Positions 10,970-23,322 of a stretch of 64,000 bases of DNA are shown here, in pieces (position 1 is the first letter of the stretch; each line of letters opens with the position of its first letter). This stretch comes from Litoditis marina (taxonomy: Eukaryota; Nematoda; Chromadorea; Rhabditida; Rhabditidae). Both the position numbers and the translations under genes were made by a program. The notes beneath the pieces were generated by a model. That model did not search any database. It worked only from the letters and a program-made list of their open reading frames with translations, and was not told the origin of the DNA. Location of the stretch: the NCBI GenBank assembly GCA_964036275.1, contig OZ038440.1, positions 6,733,690 to 6,797,689 of the forward strand, given 5' to 3'.

Positions 10970-12050
10970 TAAATACTTTCATTAAATTTATAAATACATT
11001 ATTTTGAGGTGACCAATGCTTTTCGGATTTTATCTATAACGAAGCACTTTGTGGAAGAACATAAACCGGACTAAAAGACTTTCTTACCGAGAACATGCTG
11101 GGAAACCCGAAATAAGGTTATTATACTACTGTAGATAATCACCACCATTTTGAATGAAGTATAAATCTACTATGAAAAACTGTATGAAATATTCATCCTT
11201 CGAACTTTGACTCAAAACGTATTAGATTTTTCCTCCTCAGTTTCAGCAGTTTCAGATTACATTCCATTTAGTTTTAAACTATGTGCTACAAATTAATAGT
11301 TATAAAATTTCAAAACTATAGGAGAATCATATAGTATATTAACGAGTTCTCTGAATCACTTTATCGTGCAACTATTGAAATGTAACATTTCTTTTCCTGA
11401 ATGTTATCTGTGCTAGTTTCAATATTTCTGCTATGCACGCCTGCCTCATTAGCATACAGTTGACTGTTCACGCCGCCCTTAACATGTTTACGTGAGTTAG
11501 AAAAAGCCACCCGTGTCTATAATTTCATTCACATCCATTTTCTTCCCACCGAAAGGTTGATCATCTATTCTAACATTTGTGTCAGTATTATATCTTTTTT
11601 TAGAATTGTAGTAAGTACACTTTAAGAAATACTTTGTTGAAATTAGATGATGTTCTGAACGAATATTTCGCTTTTGAAATACTTTGTGATATTTATGTGA
11701 TGTTATTAGAAAAACAAAATGTAAATGTTATTGTGTTCATAGAGTATAAGTTAATGGACTAGTATGTTCAAAAAAGTTATAATAAAAATCAGACTTTCTA
11801 TATTTGATAAAAACTTCAATATAGCTCCATAGGAACTTCTAGCCCACAATTAAGACACTGGTAGAACGGTAGTAACAGTTAAACTGTGGTGATATGGTCG
11901 TAAACGTCCCGCGATTCAGTAGTAAACTTGTGGTAACGTTGAATCACGATTACTACCAGTAAATCGGTGATGTATCTCAAGTAACCTCAGAAATGAACTA
12001 GATATCTAATACCACACGTGATCTTTATTTTATAAAGGCGGACGGGGGTT
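10970..12050. other. AT-rich intergenic stretch
   Basis: No gene is supported. It holds the 3' flank of the srg gene; an AATAAA overlaps the stop codon at 10968-10973. A GGTAGTAAC/GTTACTACC-like patch at about 11855-11965 resembles the inverted repeat at 22822-22921. Confidence 0.55.
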
Positions 12051-15000
12051 TTGACATGATTTTTCACCCTTGCTGTATTTCCGCGCGCGTAGCGCGCCAT
12101 GCCGTATAGACTTTTTGTTCATTTTAAAAATTCCTGTATATAAATATCGTCAGGTCGCGATTCATGTATGAATTTTGTAAAAATGTACATGAACGCGTGC
12201 ACAGTACGTCCAAACGTCGTGCACTTTCCGCCAAAAATTTAAATTTTCGTGTTTCAGGAGTTGTAGTGGCTGGCATGTTGATTTTTACAAATCGCTGTAA
12301 TAATAAAAAAGTTTGCTTAAATAGTTTCCAATCGATTGGGCAATGAATTTTTTTTTCAAGTTCTGCGCGGAGCGCGCTGCGCGTGTTTTAAAAAGGTAAA
12401 CTTTTTGCAAAAAAACTTGTTTTTCGATTTTCTCAAAAACAGCGAATGATCTCGTGCTGAAAAGTATACTGGGTCGTAGAACTTTTGACGGCGGTCATTC
12501 TGAAGCAAAAATTTGTGGTCCAGCCGCAACTTTGCGCGCGGCGCGCGCGCGACAAGCGCGATTTTCAGATCTCAGAGATGAAAAGTCGTGAAAACACAAG
12601 CTCTACGGCGACAGAACCGTATTAGGCCACTGAATTCGAATCTTCAAGAAAATTTTGAGATTATCGATTTTATCGATTTTTAGGGCCCGAAACGTGTTTT
12701 TGGCTAAATTGAGCCCCGTTGCACGCTTCTACCGACCGGCGGAATGAATATGAGGAGCTAAAATTGGTTTCAAATTGTGCGCAAAACTTGGGCGCATCTG
12801 AATAGTTGCAAGTTTTGCAATTTCTGCATGCGCGCGGCGCGTAATGACGCGTAGATCAAAAAAATTTCAAAAACGGCAAAAGTCAGACTTGTCCGATTGG
12901 GCTGAAATTTGACACTTGTATAGATTCAGCCAGTCCGCATCTTTGCTGAAATTTTCGAAAAATTTCGTGAAGTTGCGCGCGCACGCTGTAACGTTGAAAT
13001 TTCAAAGTAGGTCAAATTTTTTTTGACCTACAACATTTTGTTCGTCTTGTTCTGAAATGTTGCGCTGTGCAAAAAAGAAAAACAAAGTTGACCAAAAATT
13101 TTTCACACTGGCTCGCCGAAAGTCGTGTTTTGATAGTGATTACGCGCTGGCGCGCACGGCGCGCTTTCGTGTTTTTTCGTTTACTCGTTGTTGAATCGGA
13201 TAGAGAATTTCCCAAGGAATTCGAAAATGTACGCCTCATTGCATGAAAATGATTTTAAACCATGTATCTACTGGTTTTCCTGAAAAGTTGAAAATTTTTC
13301 AATTTTGGCGGTTTTGATCTACCTGTGAGGTCGTAAGTTGAGCTTTGATCGCAGTTTTTTGATAGAATGTAGAGAATTTCACTACAATCAGTTTAACATC
13401 TCACAATCATCAGTCGGTTCACACAAAACTGAACAAGAGCCGTCAGAAGGTCGATTTTGGACATTGACTTTTTCAACCAGCCATCTGGCAGCCTAATGAT
13501 CTATATGGACAGGTAGAGCTTGAAGAGTAGATCATTTTCGTGAAAAAAACTTTCTCCTATCTTCAACAATGAGCTAGCAAGAGGTCAACGCGCGCCGCGA
13601 CCTCCGGGGCCCGACCATATACCAGCGAGCTGACCCTCCGGTGCCGGAAACAGGATAGCACAGCGATTGCGTGTTTGATTGCAGTCTGAGGACGCGGGTT
13701 CGATCCCGCCTGAAGACAGTAGTCAAGCGCCGGTTTTGCAAAATATTCTCATTTTTTGCATTACTATTTTATGATTATATGTACAAAAGTGAACTTCTTA
13801 GTAAAGTTTACAAGTTTGTAATGTTACCTACAACTATTTTTTCCAAGAAAACTCAAATTCCGGCCAAATTCGGAGGTTTGGCCACTGGTTTGGAGGGAAT
13901 TTCAAGGGAATGATCTGAAAATGAGGTGATTATAGGGTAACACGATGCGCTGAACATTTCTAGACTAATTTCAGGACACGTACTATGACGTGAAACACGT
14001 GAAATGCTTTTTTGTGGGCCGAAACTGACAATTTTTTGAAGCTTGAAATAGAAGTTTCATTGGTGGTGGACGGCCGTGTGGGTTTATGGGTGGGGATATG
14101 TGAGTGAAAGTTGTTTCTCCCCCTAGAAAACTTCACGGGCTTTCTAATGATGTCTTGTGTGAAAAATTTCGTTCGCCCAATTTTTCACAAAAAGTTGTAA
14201 ACCAAAATCTGCGAGGTCAAATTCACTGATGACGAAATTTAGAGCAACTAGTAAACTAGTCCAAAATGATGGTAGGGGGCTGAAAGTTGGTAACCTGGTA
14301 TCTGAGGTATCTATGGACCTATTCTGAAAGTTGTGTGATGATATCTTCAAAATTGCCAAAAAACTGTGATTTATAAGCAACGGTTTTGGCACTTTTTGGG
14401 GGTGGCTAAACTGGAAAAACTGTCCAAACACAATGTTTTGATGCGGAAACTACTAGAATGAAGTTTTCAACTATGGCGATTTCAAATATAAACGCTAAAA
14501 TGTCACTGGGTGGTTGTAATTACACGTAAACGTGGCAGGCTGGCTCAAAGGGTGGCACCAAAGTAAACGGTGTCAGCTATCGGACCAGCTCAACATCATT
14601 TTCAGAACTCGAGGAATGGTTTTTCGGAATCAGCGCCAAATTCTGAAACGACTAATTGTTGAGTTTAACGATTTCCACGTATTTCACGTTTTTCTCAACT
14701 TCGGCCCAGAATCTAAAAATGTGGATTTTTGTCATTTTGAGGCATCTCGTTGGAAGGTTAAAAATAGACAGAAAGTTCTGAAATTTGGAACATGTGTAGG
14801 TAAGAGCAAGACTAGTGCACACTGAAAAAATAATGTTCTTATCACGAAAATTGATAGAGATATACAAGTCGAAAATATAGTTTTTTTCACTTTCTGATGG
14901 TTGGTGTGGGGTGAAAATGGGAAAAAAATATTTTTTTCTTAAACATCATAAAGCAGTGTAATCAACCACGTATATTCCGAATATCAATGTCAGAATGCCA

Positions 15001-15370
15001 AAAAAGTCAGTTTACACGTGTGAAATGGGAAAGATGTGCGCTCTCCTCTCTATAAAGCTGGTAAGGGGGTTTCGTTGGTTTTTACGGAAGGGGTGTCTTT
15101 ACATGCACCTTGTTAGCGCAGTTGTGAACGGATTTGTCTGAATTTTGCAACAAATGTTGCGTAAAGCTGTGACTACGGAAGAACGTTTGAATTTTGTCAA
15201 TATCTAATTTGCGCGGCGCGCAGCAACGCGATTTCTCGGGCGCAAGCCAGCCATAATCCTGGAAAAGCGCATTTCACTTGTGATACTGGCTCGTTTGCAT
15301 TATTTTTACTAGGCAAAAAGGCTTAGGCTTAGGCCAACCATGTTTCCTAGAAGAGCTCGTTTCACAACAC
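12050..15370. other. GCGC-rich repetitive block, no gene
   Basis: The sequence is AT-rich but studded with short CpG palindromes (GCGCGC, GCGCGCAGC) at about 12083, 12366, 12535, 12831, 12975, 13150, 13590 and 15215. Frames are short and broken by stops. Similar GCGC words appear right after the satellite (about 22420), which suggests that the block and the satellite belong to one large repeat. Confidence 0.5.
13645..13722 (+). other. tRNA-like (A/B box) sequence
   Basis: A-box-like GGATAGCACAGCGATTGCG and B-box-like GCGGGTTCGATCCCGCC. The T-arm lacks one base compared with a normal tRNA and the acceptor stem does not pair, so it is a tRNA pseudogene or SINE head. Confidence 0.4.
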
Positions 15371-18300
15371 TCATTCACTCACTCAAAGTGTTCTAAACAA
15401 CATTTGCAAAAATCAGCCGATTCGGAGTCAAAAAAGTTTTTGCACCATGTGGGGGACCCTTATGTGAAAAACAGATTTTGGTCAAAATTGAAAAGTTGTA
15501 GTTTTACGCTCAAACTTTCAGCATCACTCATTCAAAGTGTTCTAAACAACATTTGGAAAAATCAGCCGATTCGGAGTCAAAAAAGTTTTTGCACCATGTG
15601 GGGGACCCTTATGTGAAAAACAGATTTTGGTCAAAATTGAAAAGTTGTAGTTTTACGCTCAAACTTTCAGCATCACTCATTCAAAGTGTTCTAAACAACA
15701 TTTGGAAAAATCAGCCGATTCGGAGTCAAAAAAGTTTTTGCACCATGTGGGGGACCCTTATGTGAAAAAACAGATTTTCGTCAAAATTGAAAAGTTGTAG
15801 TTTTACGCTCAAACTTTCAGCATCACTCATTCACAGTGTTCTAAACAACATTTGAAAAAATCAGCCGATTCGGAGTCAAAAAAGTTTTTGCACCATGTGG
15901 GGGACCCTCATGTGAAAAACAGATTTTGGTCAAAAATCAGCCGATTCGGAGTCAAAACAGTTTTTGCACCATGTGGGGAACCCTTATGTGAAAAACAGAT
16001 TTTCGTCAAAATTGAAAAGTTGTAGTTTTACGCTCAAACTTTCAGCATCACTCACTCAAAGTGTTCTAAACAACATTTGGAAAAATCAGCCGATTCGGAG
16101 TCAAAAAAGTTTTTGCACCATGTGGGGGACCCTTATGTGAAAAAACAGATTTTCGTCAAAATTGAAAAGTTGTAGTTTTACGCTCAAACTTTCAGCATCA
16201 CTCACTCAAAGTGTTCTAAACAACATTTGGAAAAATCAGCCGATTCGGAGTCAAAAAAGTTTTTGCACCATGTGGGGGACCCCCTTATGTGAAAAACAGA
16301 TTTTGGTCAAAATTGAAAAGTTGTAGTTTTACGCTCAAACTTTCAGCATCACTCATTCAAAGTGTTCTAAACAACATTTGGAAAAATCAGCCGATTCAGA
16401 GTCAAAAAAGTTTTGTGTTCTAAACAACATTTGGAAAAATCAGCCGATTCGGAGTCAAAAAAGTTTTTGCACCATGTGGGGAACCCTTATGTGAAAAACA
16501 GATTTTCGTCAAAATTGAAAAGTTGTAGTTTCACGCTCAAACTTTCAGCATCACTCACTCAAAGTGTTCTTAACAACATTTGGAAAAAATCAGCAGATTC
16601 GGAGTCAAAAAAGTTTTGTGTTCTAAACAACATTTGGAAAAATCAGCCGATTCGGAGTCAAAAAAGTTTTTGCACCATGTGGGGGACCCTTATGTGAAAA
16701 ACAGATTTTGGTCAAAATTGAAAAGTTGTAGTTTCACGCTCAAACTTTCAGCATCTTTCACTCAAAGTGTTCTAAACAACATTTGGAAAAATCAGCCGAT
16801 TCGGAGTCAAAAAAGTTTTTGCACCATGTGGGGGACCCTTATGTGAAAAACAGATTTTGGTCAAAATTGAAAAGTTGTAGTTTTACGCTCAAACTTTCAG
16901 CATCACTCACTCAAAGTGTTCTAAACAACATTTGGACAAATCAGCCGATTCGGAGTCAAAAAAGTTTTTGCACCATGTGGGGGACCCTTATGTGAAAAAC
17001 AGATTTTGGTCAAAATTGAAAAGTTGTAGTTTCACGCTCAAACTTTCAGCATCTTTCACTCAAAGTGTTCTAAACAACATTTGGAAAAATCAGCCGATTC
17101 GGAGTCAAAAAAGTTTTTGCACCATGTGGGGGACCCTTATGTGAAAAAACAGATTTTCGTCAAAATTGAAAAGTTGTAGTTTTACGCTCAAACTTTCAGC
17201 ATCACTCATTCACAGTGTTCTAAACAACATTTGAAAAAATCAGCCGATTCGGAGTCAAAAAAGTTTTTGCACCATGTGGGGGACCCTCATGTGAAAAACA
17301 GATTTTGGTCAAAAATCAGCCGATTCGGAGTCAAAACAGTTTTTGCACCATGTGGGGAACCCTTATGTGAAAAACAGATTTTCGTCAAAATTGAAAAGTT
17401 GTAGTTTTACGCTCAAACTTTCAGCATCACTCACTCAAAGTGTTCTAAACAACATTTGGAAAAATCAGCCGATTCGGAGTCAAAAAAGTTTTTGCACCAT
17501 GTGGGGGACCCTTATGTGAAAAAACAGATTTTCGTCAAAATTGAAAAGTTGTAGTTTTACGCTCAAACTTTCAGCATCACTCACTCAAAGTGTTCTAAAC
17601 AACATTTGGAAAAATCAGCCGATTCGGAGTCAAAAAAGTTTTTGCACCATGTGGGGGACCCTTATGTGAAAAAACAGATTTTCGTCAAAATTGAAAAGTT
17701 GTAGTTTTACGCTCAAACTTTCAGCATCACTCATTCACAGTGTTCTAAACAACATTTGAAAAAATCAGCCGATTCGGAGTCAAAAAAGTTTTTGCACCAT
17801 GTGGGGGACCCTTATGTGAAAAAACAGATTTTCGTCAAAATTGAAAAGTTGTAGTTTTACGCTCAAACTTTCAGCATCACTCATTCACAGTGTTCTAAAC
17901 AACATTTGAAAAAATCAGCCGATTCGGAGTCAAAAAAGTTTTTGCACCATGTGGGGGACCCTCATGTGAAAAACAGATTTTGGTCAAAAATCAGCCGATT
18001 CGGAGTCAAAACAGTTTTTGCACCATGTGGGGAACCCTTATGTGAAAAACAGATTTTCGTCAAAATTGAAAAGTTGTAGTTTTACGCTCAAACTTTCAGC
18101 ATCACTCACTCAAAGTGTTCTAAACAACATTTGGAAAAATCAGCCGATTCGGAGTCAAAAAAGTTTTTGCACCATGTGGGGGACCCTTATGTGAAAAAAC
18201 AGATTTTCGTCAAAATTGAAAAGTTGTAGTTTTACGCTCAAACTTTCAGCATCACTCACTCAAAGTGTTCTAAACAACATTTGGAAAAATCAGCCGATTC

Positions 18301-21300
18301 GGAGTCAAAAAAGTTTTTGCACCATGTGGGGGACCCCCTTATGTGAAAAACAGATTTTGGTCAAAATTGAAAAGTTGTAGTTTTACGCTCAAACTTTCAG
18401 CATCACTCATTCAAAGTGTTCTAAACAACATTTGGAAAAATCAGCCGATTCAGAGTCAAAAAAGTTTTGTGTTCTAAACAACATTTGGAAAAATCAGCCG
18501 ATTCGGAGTCAAAAAAGTTTTTGCACCATGTGGGGAACCCTTATGTGAAAAACAGATTTTCGTCAAAATTGAAAAGTTGTAGTTTCACGCTCAAACTTTC
18601 AGCATCACTCACTCAAAGTGTTCTTAACAACATTTGGAAAAAATCAGCAGATTCGGAGTCAAAAAAGTTTTGTGTTCTAAACAACATTTGGAAAAATCAG
18701 CCGATTCGGAGTCAAAAAAGTTTTTGCACCATGTGGGGGACCCTTATGTGAAAAACAGATTTTGGTCAAAATTGAAAAGTTGTAGTTTCACGCTCAAACT
18801 TTCAGCATCTTTCACTCAAAGTGTTCTAAACAACATTTGGAAAAATCAGCCGATTCGGAGTCAAAAAAGTTTTTGCACCATGTGGGGGACCCTTATGTGA
18901 AAAACAGATTTTGGTCAAAATTGAAAAGTTGTAGTTTTACGCTCAAACTTTCAGCATCACTCACTCAAAGTGTTCTAAACAACATTTGGACAAATCAGCC
19001 GATTCGGAGTCAAAAAAGTTTTTGCACCATGTGGGGGACCCTTATGTGAAAAACAGATTTTGGTCAAAATTGAAAAGTTGTAGTTTCACGCTCAAACTTT
19101 CAGCATCTTTCACTCAAAGTGTTCTAAACAACATTTGGAAAAATCAGCCGATTCGGAGTCAAAAAAGTTTTTGCACCATGTGGGGGACCCTTATGTGAAA
19201 AAACAGATTTTCGTCAAAATTGAAAAGTTGTAGTTTTACGCTCAAACTTTCAGCATCACTCATTCACAGTGTTCTAAACAACATTTGAAAAAATCAGCCG
19301 ATTCGGAGTCAAAAAAGTTTTTGCACCATGTGGGGGACCCTCATGTGAAAAACAGATTTTGGTCAAAAATCAGCCGATTCGGAGTCAAAACAGTTTTTGC
19401 ACCATGTGGGGAACCCTTATGTGAAAAACAGATTTTCGTCAAAATTGAAAAGTTGTAGTTTTACGCTCAAACTTTCAGCATCACTCACTCAAAGTGTTCT
19501 AAACAACATTTGGAAAAATCAGCCGATTCGGAGTCAAAAAAGTTTTTGCACCATGTGGGGGACCCTTATGTGAAAAAACAGATTTTCGTCAAAATTGAAA
19601 AGTTGTAGTTTTACGCTCAAACTTTCAGCATCACTCACTCAAAGTGTTCTAAACAACATTTGGAAAAATCAGCCGATTCGGAGTCAAAAAAGTTTTTGCA
19701 CCATGTGGGGGACCCCCTTATGTGAAAAACAGATTTTGGTCAAAATTGAAAAGTTGTAGTTTTACGCTCAAACTTTCAGCATCACTCATTCAAAGTGTTC
19801 TAAACAACATTTGGAAAAATCAGCCGATTCAGAGTCAAAAAAGTTTTGTGTTCTAAACAACATTTGGAAAAATCAGCCGATTCGGAGTCAAAAAAGTTTT
19901 TGCACCATGTGGGGAACCCTTATGTGAAAAACAGATTTTCGTCAAAATTGAAAAGTTGTAGTTTCACGCTCAAACTTTCAGCATCACTCACTCAAAGTGT
20001 TCTTAACAACATTTGGAAAAAATCAGCAGATTCGGAGTCAAAAAAGTTTTGTGTTCTAAACAACATTTGGAAAAATCAGCCGATTCGGAGTCAAAAAAGT
20101 TTTTGCACCATGTGGGGGACCCTTATGTGAAAAACAGATTTTGGTCAAAATTGAAAAGTTGTAGTTTCACGCTCAAACTTTCAGCATCTTTCACTCAAAG
20201 TGTTCTAAACAACATTTGGAAAAATCAGCCGATTCGGAGTCAAAAAAGTTTTTGCACCATGTGGGGGACCCTTATGTGAAAAACAGATTTTGGTCAAAAT
20301 TGAAAAGTTGTAGTTTCACGCTCAAACTTTCAGCATCACTCACTCAAAGTGTTCTAAACAACATTTGGAAAAATCAGCCGATTCGGAGTCAAAAAAGTTT
20401 TTGCACCATGTGGGGGACCCCCTTATGTGAAAAACAGATTTTGGTCAAAATTGAAAAGTTGTAGTTTTACGCTCAAACTTTCAGCATCACTCATTCAAAG
20501 TGTTCTAAACAACATTTGGAAAAATCAGCCGATTCAGAGTCAAAAAAGTTTTGTGTTCTAAACAACATTTGGAAAAATCAGCCGATTCGGAGTCAAAAAA
20601 GTTTTTGCACCATGTGGGGAACCCTTATGTGAAAAACAGATTTTCGTCAAAATTGAAAAGTTGTAGTTTCACGCTCAAACTTTCAGCATCACTCACTCAA
20701 AGTGTTCTTAACAACATTTGGAAAAAATCAGCAGATTCGGAGTCAAAAAAGTTTTGTGTTCTAAACAACATTTGGAAAAATCAGCCGATTCGGAGTCAAA
20801 AAAGTTTTTGCACCATGTGGGGGACCCTTATGTGAAAAACAGATTTTGGTCAAAATTGAAAAGTTGTAGTTTCACGCTCAAACTTTCAGCATCTTTCACT
20901 CAAAGTGTTCTAAACAACATTTGGAAAAATCAGCCGATTCGGAGTCAAAAAAGTTTTTGCACCATGTGGGGGACCCTTATGTGAAAAACAGATTTTGGTC
21001 AAAATTGAAAAGTTGTAGTTTTACGCTCAAACTTTCAGCATCACTCACTCAGAGTGTTCTAAACAACATTTGGAAAAATCAGCCGATTCGGAGTCAAAAA
21101 AGTTTTTGCACCATGTGGGGGACCCTTATGTGAAAAACAGATTTTGGTCAAAATTGAAAAGTTGTAGTTTCACGCTCAAACTTTCAGCATCTTTCACTCA
21201 AAGTGTTCTAAACAACATTTGGAAAAATCAGCCGATTCGGAGTCAAAAAAGTTTTTGCACCATGTGGGGGACCCTTATGTGAAAAACAGATTTTGGTCAA

Positions 21301-22387
21301 AATTGAAAAGTTGTAGTTTTACGCTCAAACTTTCAGCATCACTCACTCAGAGTGTTCTAAACAACATTTGGAAAAATCAGCCGATTCGGAGTCAAAAAAG
21401 TTTTTGCACCATGTGGGGGACCCTTATGTGAAAAACAGATTTTGGTCAAAATTGAAAAGTTGTAGTTTCACGCTCAAACTTTCAGCATCTTTCACTCAAA
21501 GTGCTCTAAACAACATTTGGAAAAATCAGCCGATTCGGAGTCAAAAAAGTTTTTGCACCATGTGGGGGACCCTTATGTGAAAAAACAGATTTTCGTCAAA
21601 ATTGAAAAGTTGTAGTTTTACGCTCAAACTTTCAGCATCACTCATTCACAGTGTTCTAAACAACATTTGAAAAAATCAGCCGATTCGGAGTCAAAAAAGT
21701 TTTTGCACCATGTGGGGGACCCTCATGTGAAAAACAGATTTTGGTCAAAAATCAGCCGATTCGGAGTCAAAACAGTTTTTGCACCATGTGGGGAACCCTT
21801 ATGTGAAAAACAGATTTTCGTCAAAATTGAAAAGTTGTAGTTTTACGCTCAAACTTTCAGCATCACTCACTCAAAGTGTTCTAAACAACATTTGGAAAAA
21901 TCAGCCGATTCGGAGTCAAAAAAGTTTTTGCACCATGTGGGGGACCCTTATGTGAAAAAACAGATTTTCGTCAAAATTGAAAAGTTGTAGTTTTACGCTC
22001 AAACTTTCAGCATCACTCACTCAAAGTGTTCTAAACAACATTTGGAAAAAATCAGCAGATTCGGAGTCAAAAAAGTTTTGTGTTCTAAACAACATTTGGA
22101 AAAATCAGCCGATTCGGAGTCAAAAAAGTTTTTGCACCATGTGGGGAACCCTTATGTGAAAAACAGATTTTCGTCAAAATTGAAAAGTTGTAGTTTTACG
22201 CTCAAACTTTCAGCATCACTCATTCAAAGTGTTCTAAACAACATTTGCAAAAATCAGCCGATTCGGAGTCAAAAAAGTTTTGTGTTCTAAACAACATTTG
22301 GAAAAATCAGCCGATTCGGAGTCAAAAAAGTTTTTGCACCATGTGGGGGACCCTTATGTGAGTTTTACGCTCAAACTTTCAGCATCA
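15371..22387. repeat. 7-kb satellite of about 149-bp monomers with higher-order repeats
   Basis: About 47 head-to-tail monomers. A monomer runs from GTGTTCTAAACAACATTTGG through CAGCCGATTCGGAGTC, TTTTTGCACCATGTGGGGGA and TTGAAAAGTTGTAG to CTTTCAGCATCACTCACTCA. Variants differ in fixed ways: GATTTTGG or GATTTTCG, TAGTTTT or TAGTTTC, ATCACTC or ATCTTTC, a spliced-short form, and a shortened form missing the GCACCATG block. The same order of variants recurs in blocks starting near 16413, 18467, 19846 and 20551 (spacings 2054, 1379 and 705 bp), a higher-order structure made by unequal exchange. The 60-94 aa open frames inside follow the monomer and are not genes. Confidence 0.95.
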
Positions 22388-22615
22388 CGGCTGCTTTAAT
22401 AATCGATAATGACGTGCGCTGCGCGCACGCCTATCAGACGCGGCGGCACTAAAACACCCAGAACTTGGTTCAAAATGATCAGACGTCAGACTTTGAGAAA
22501 CTTTTTTGTATCAAAAAGGGCACCGTGGCGAACTAATTACAAAATCATTTATCGCTAGTACCTATACTAGATACGGATGTCTGCGAGAGTGCTCTGCCGG
22601 CTTCTGGCTGTTTTC

Positions 22616-22637
22616 GGTTTAATTACCCAAGTTTGAG
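22616..22637 (+). other. Exact SL1 spliced-leader sequence
   Basis: All 22 bases of the nematode SL1 leader are present, beginning GGTTTAATTACCC and ending TTTGAG, followed directly by GTACTT, a possible splice donor. A chance match in 64 kb is negligible. The downstream sequence is not the usual SL1 RNA body. It contains small hairpins (GAGGT...ACCTC at 22634-22652, ACTTA...TAAGT at about 22659-22672), an Sm-like AAATTTTG at 22715-22722 and an A-rich stretch ending near 22736. TTTTC occurs just before the leader (22611-22615) and again after the A-rich stretch (22740-22744), as a target-site duplication would. It may be a diverged SL RNA gene or a retrocopy of an SL1-spliced transcript. Confidence 0.85.
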
Positions 22638-22821
22638 GTACTTTTCACCTCTGAAGCGAACTTAGTATTAAGTACGTGAGGAATAGATACTAGAGGTGCC
22701 ATGAAAAGATAATTAAATTTTGTTTTATAAAAAAAATAATTTTCAAGTGTTTTATTTTCGATAATTCGAAATAATTTTACTGCTGTTTTACTGCAGTTGA
22801 ACTACAACTTTACTGGCGCTT

Positions 22822-22921
22822 TACTGCAGTAGCGACACCGTACTACTACCGTTTTAAGACTGGTGATACTGCAGTAACACTACCAGGAAAACGGCAGTAG
22901 TACGGTGTCGCTACTGTAGTA
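22822..22921. repeat. Inverted repeat with 34-bp arms
   Basis: Arms 22822-22855 and 22888-22921 share CAGTAGCGACACCGTACTAC in inverted orientation with about two mismatches. GTAGTA-rich sequence around it resembles 11855-11965. Confidence 0.75.
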
Positions 22922-23105
22922 GAACGCCGGTTTTATCTTTACAGTGTCTAAGTGAATAAATATAGTTTTTTGCGTTTCTGTGAGTGTCATTGTCAAGAAT
23001 TTGATCTATGGCACGCCAGCCTGCCTGTAACATGTTTATTATCCAAAATCTCATTTTCATTAGTTTTCTTTTAGGTTCCATTCTCGAGGAGGTTTCCCCT
23101 TCCCA

Positions 23106-23322
23106 ATCGGGAGTACTGACGAGATCGTTCTCATGAGAGTTTGCACCGGCGAGTGGCCATGAGACTGCCTGACCTCGGTCCATGATTGGTCTCTCAATGG
23201 GATATGGGAAAGGGACTTGGGGAAGCGCTCTACCCGTTACCATACCAACTCGGTCGGTTAATGGCTAACCGTGGCTCAGCACCCTACCCATTTCTCGGTC
23301 CCATATCAGCAAGCTGGATTGG
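23106..23322. repeat. 217-bp dispersed element, copy 1
   Basis: A GC-richer element with internal stems such as CGGTTA...TAACCG, repeated in direct orientation at 24237-24453. I count five differences in 217 bases. I do not recognise it; it is not 5S rRNA, a snRNA or SRP RNA that I can identify. Confidence 0.85.

Larger units (their letters stand above)
22388..23105. other. Satellite flank, no gene
   Basis: No protein gene is seen. It contains the SL1 sequence (22616-22637) and an inverted repeat (22822-22921). A GC-rich hairpin-like word (GTGCGCTGCGCGCAC) lies just after the satellite, near 22415. Confidence 0.5.

Noticed and set aside
15404..22290. Series of 60-94 aa open frames with identical sequence
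   Set aside because: They track the satellite monomer, shift frame from unit to unit and share every stop position; no splice or start context supports translation.
15371..22387. CRISPR-like regular spacing
   Set aside because: Repeats are contiguous 149-bp monomers without unique spacers, in a eukaryotic genome.
22911..23243. 110-aa minus-strand frame shared with 24193-24375
   Set aside because: It is shared only because the 217-bp element is duplicated; the frame ends differently in each copy and has no domain.
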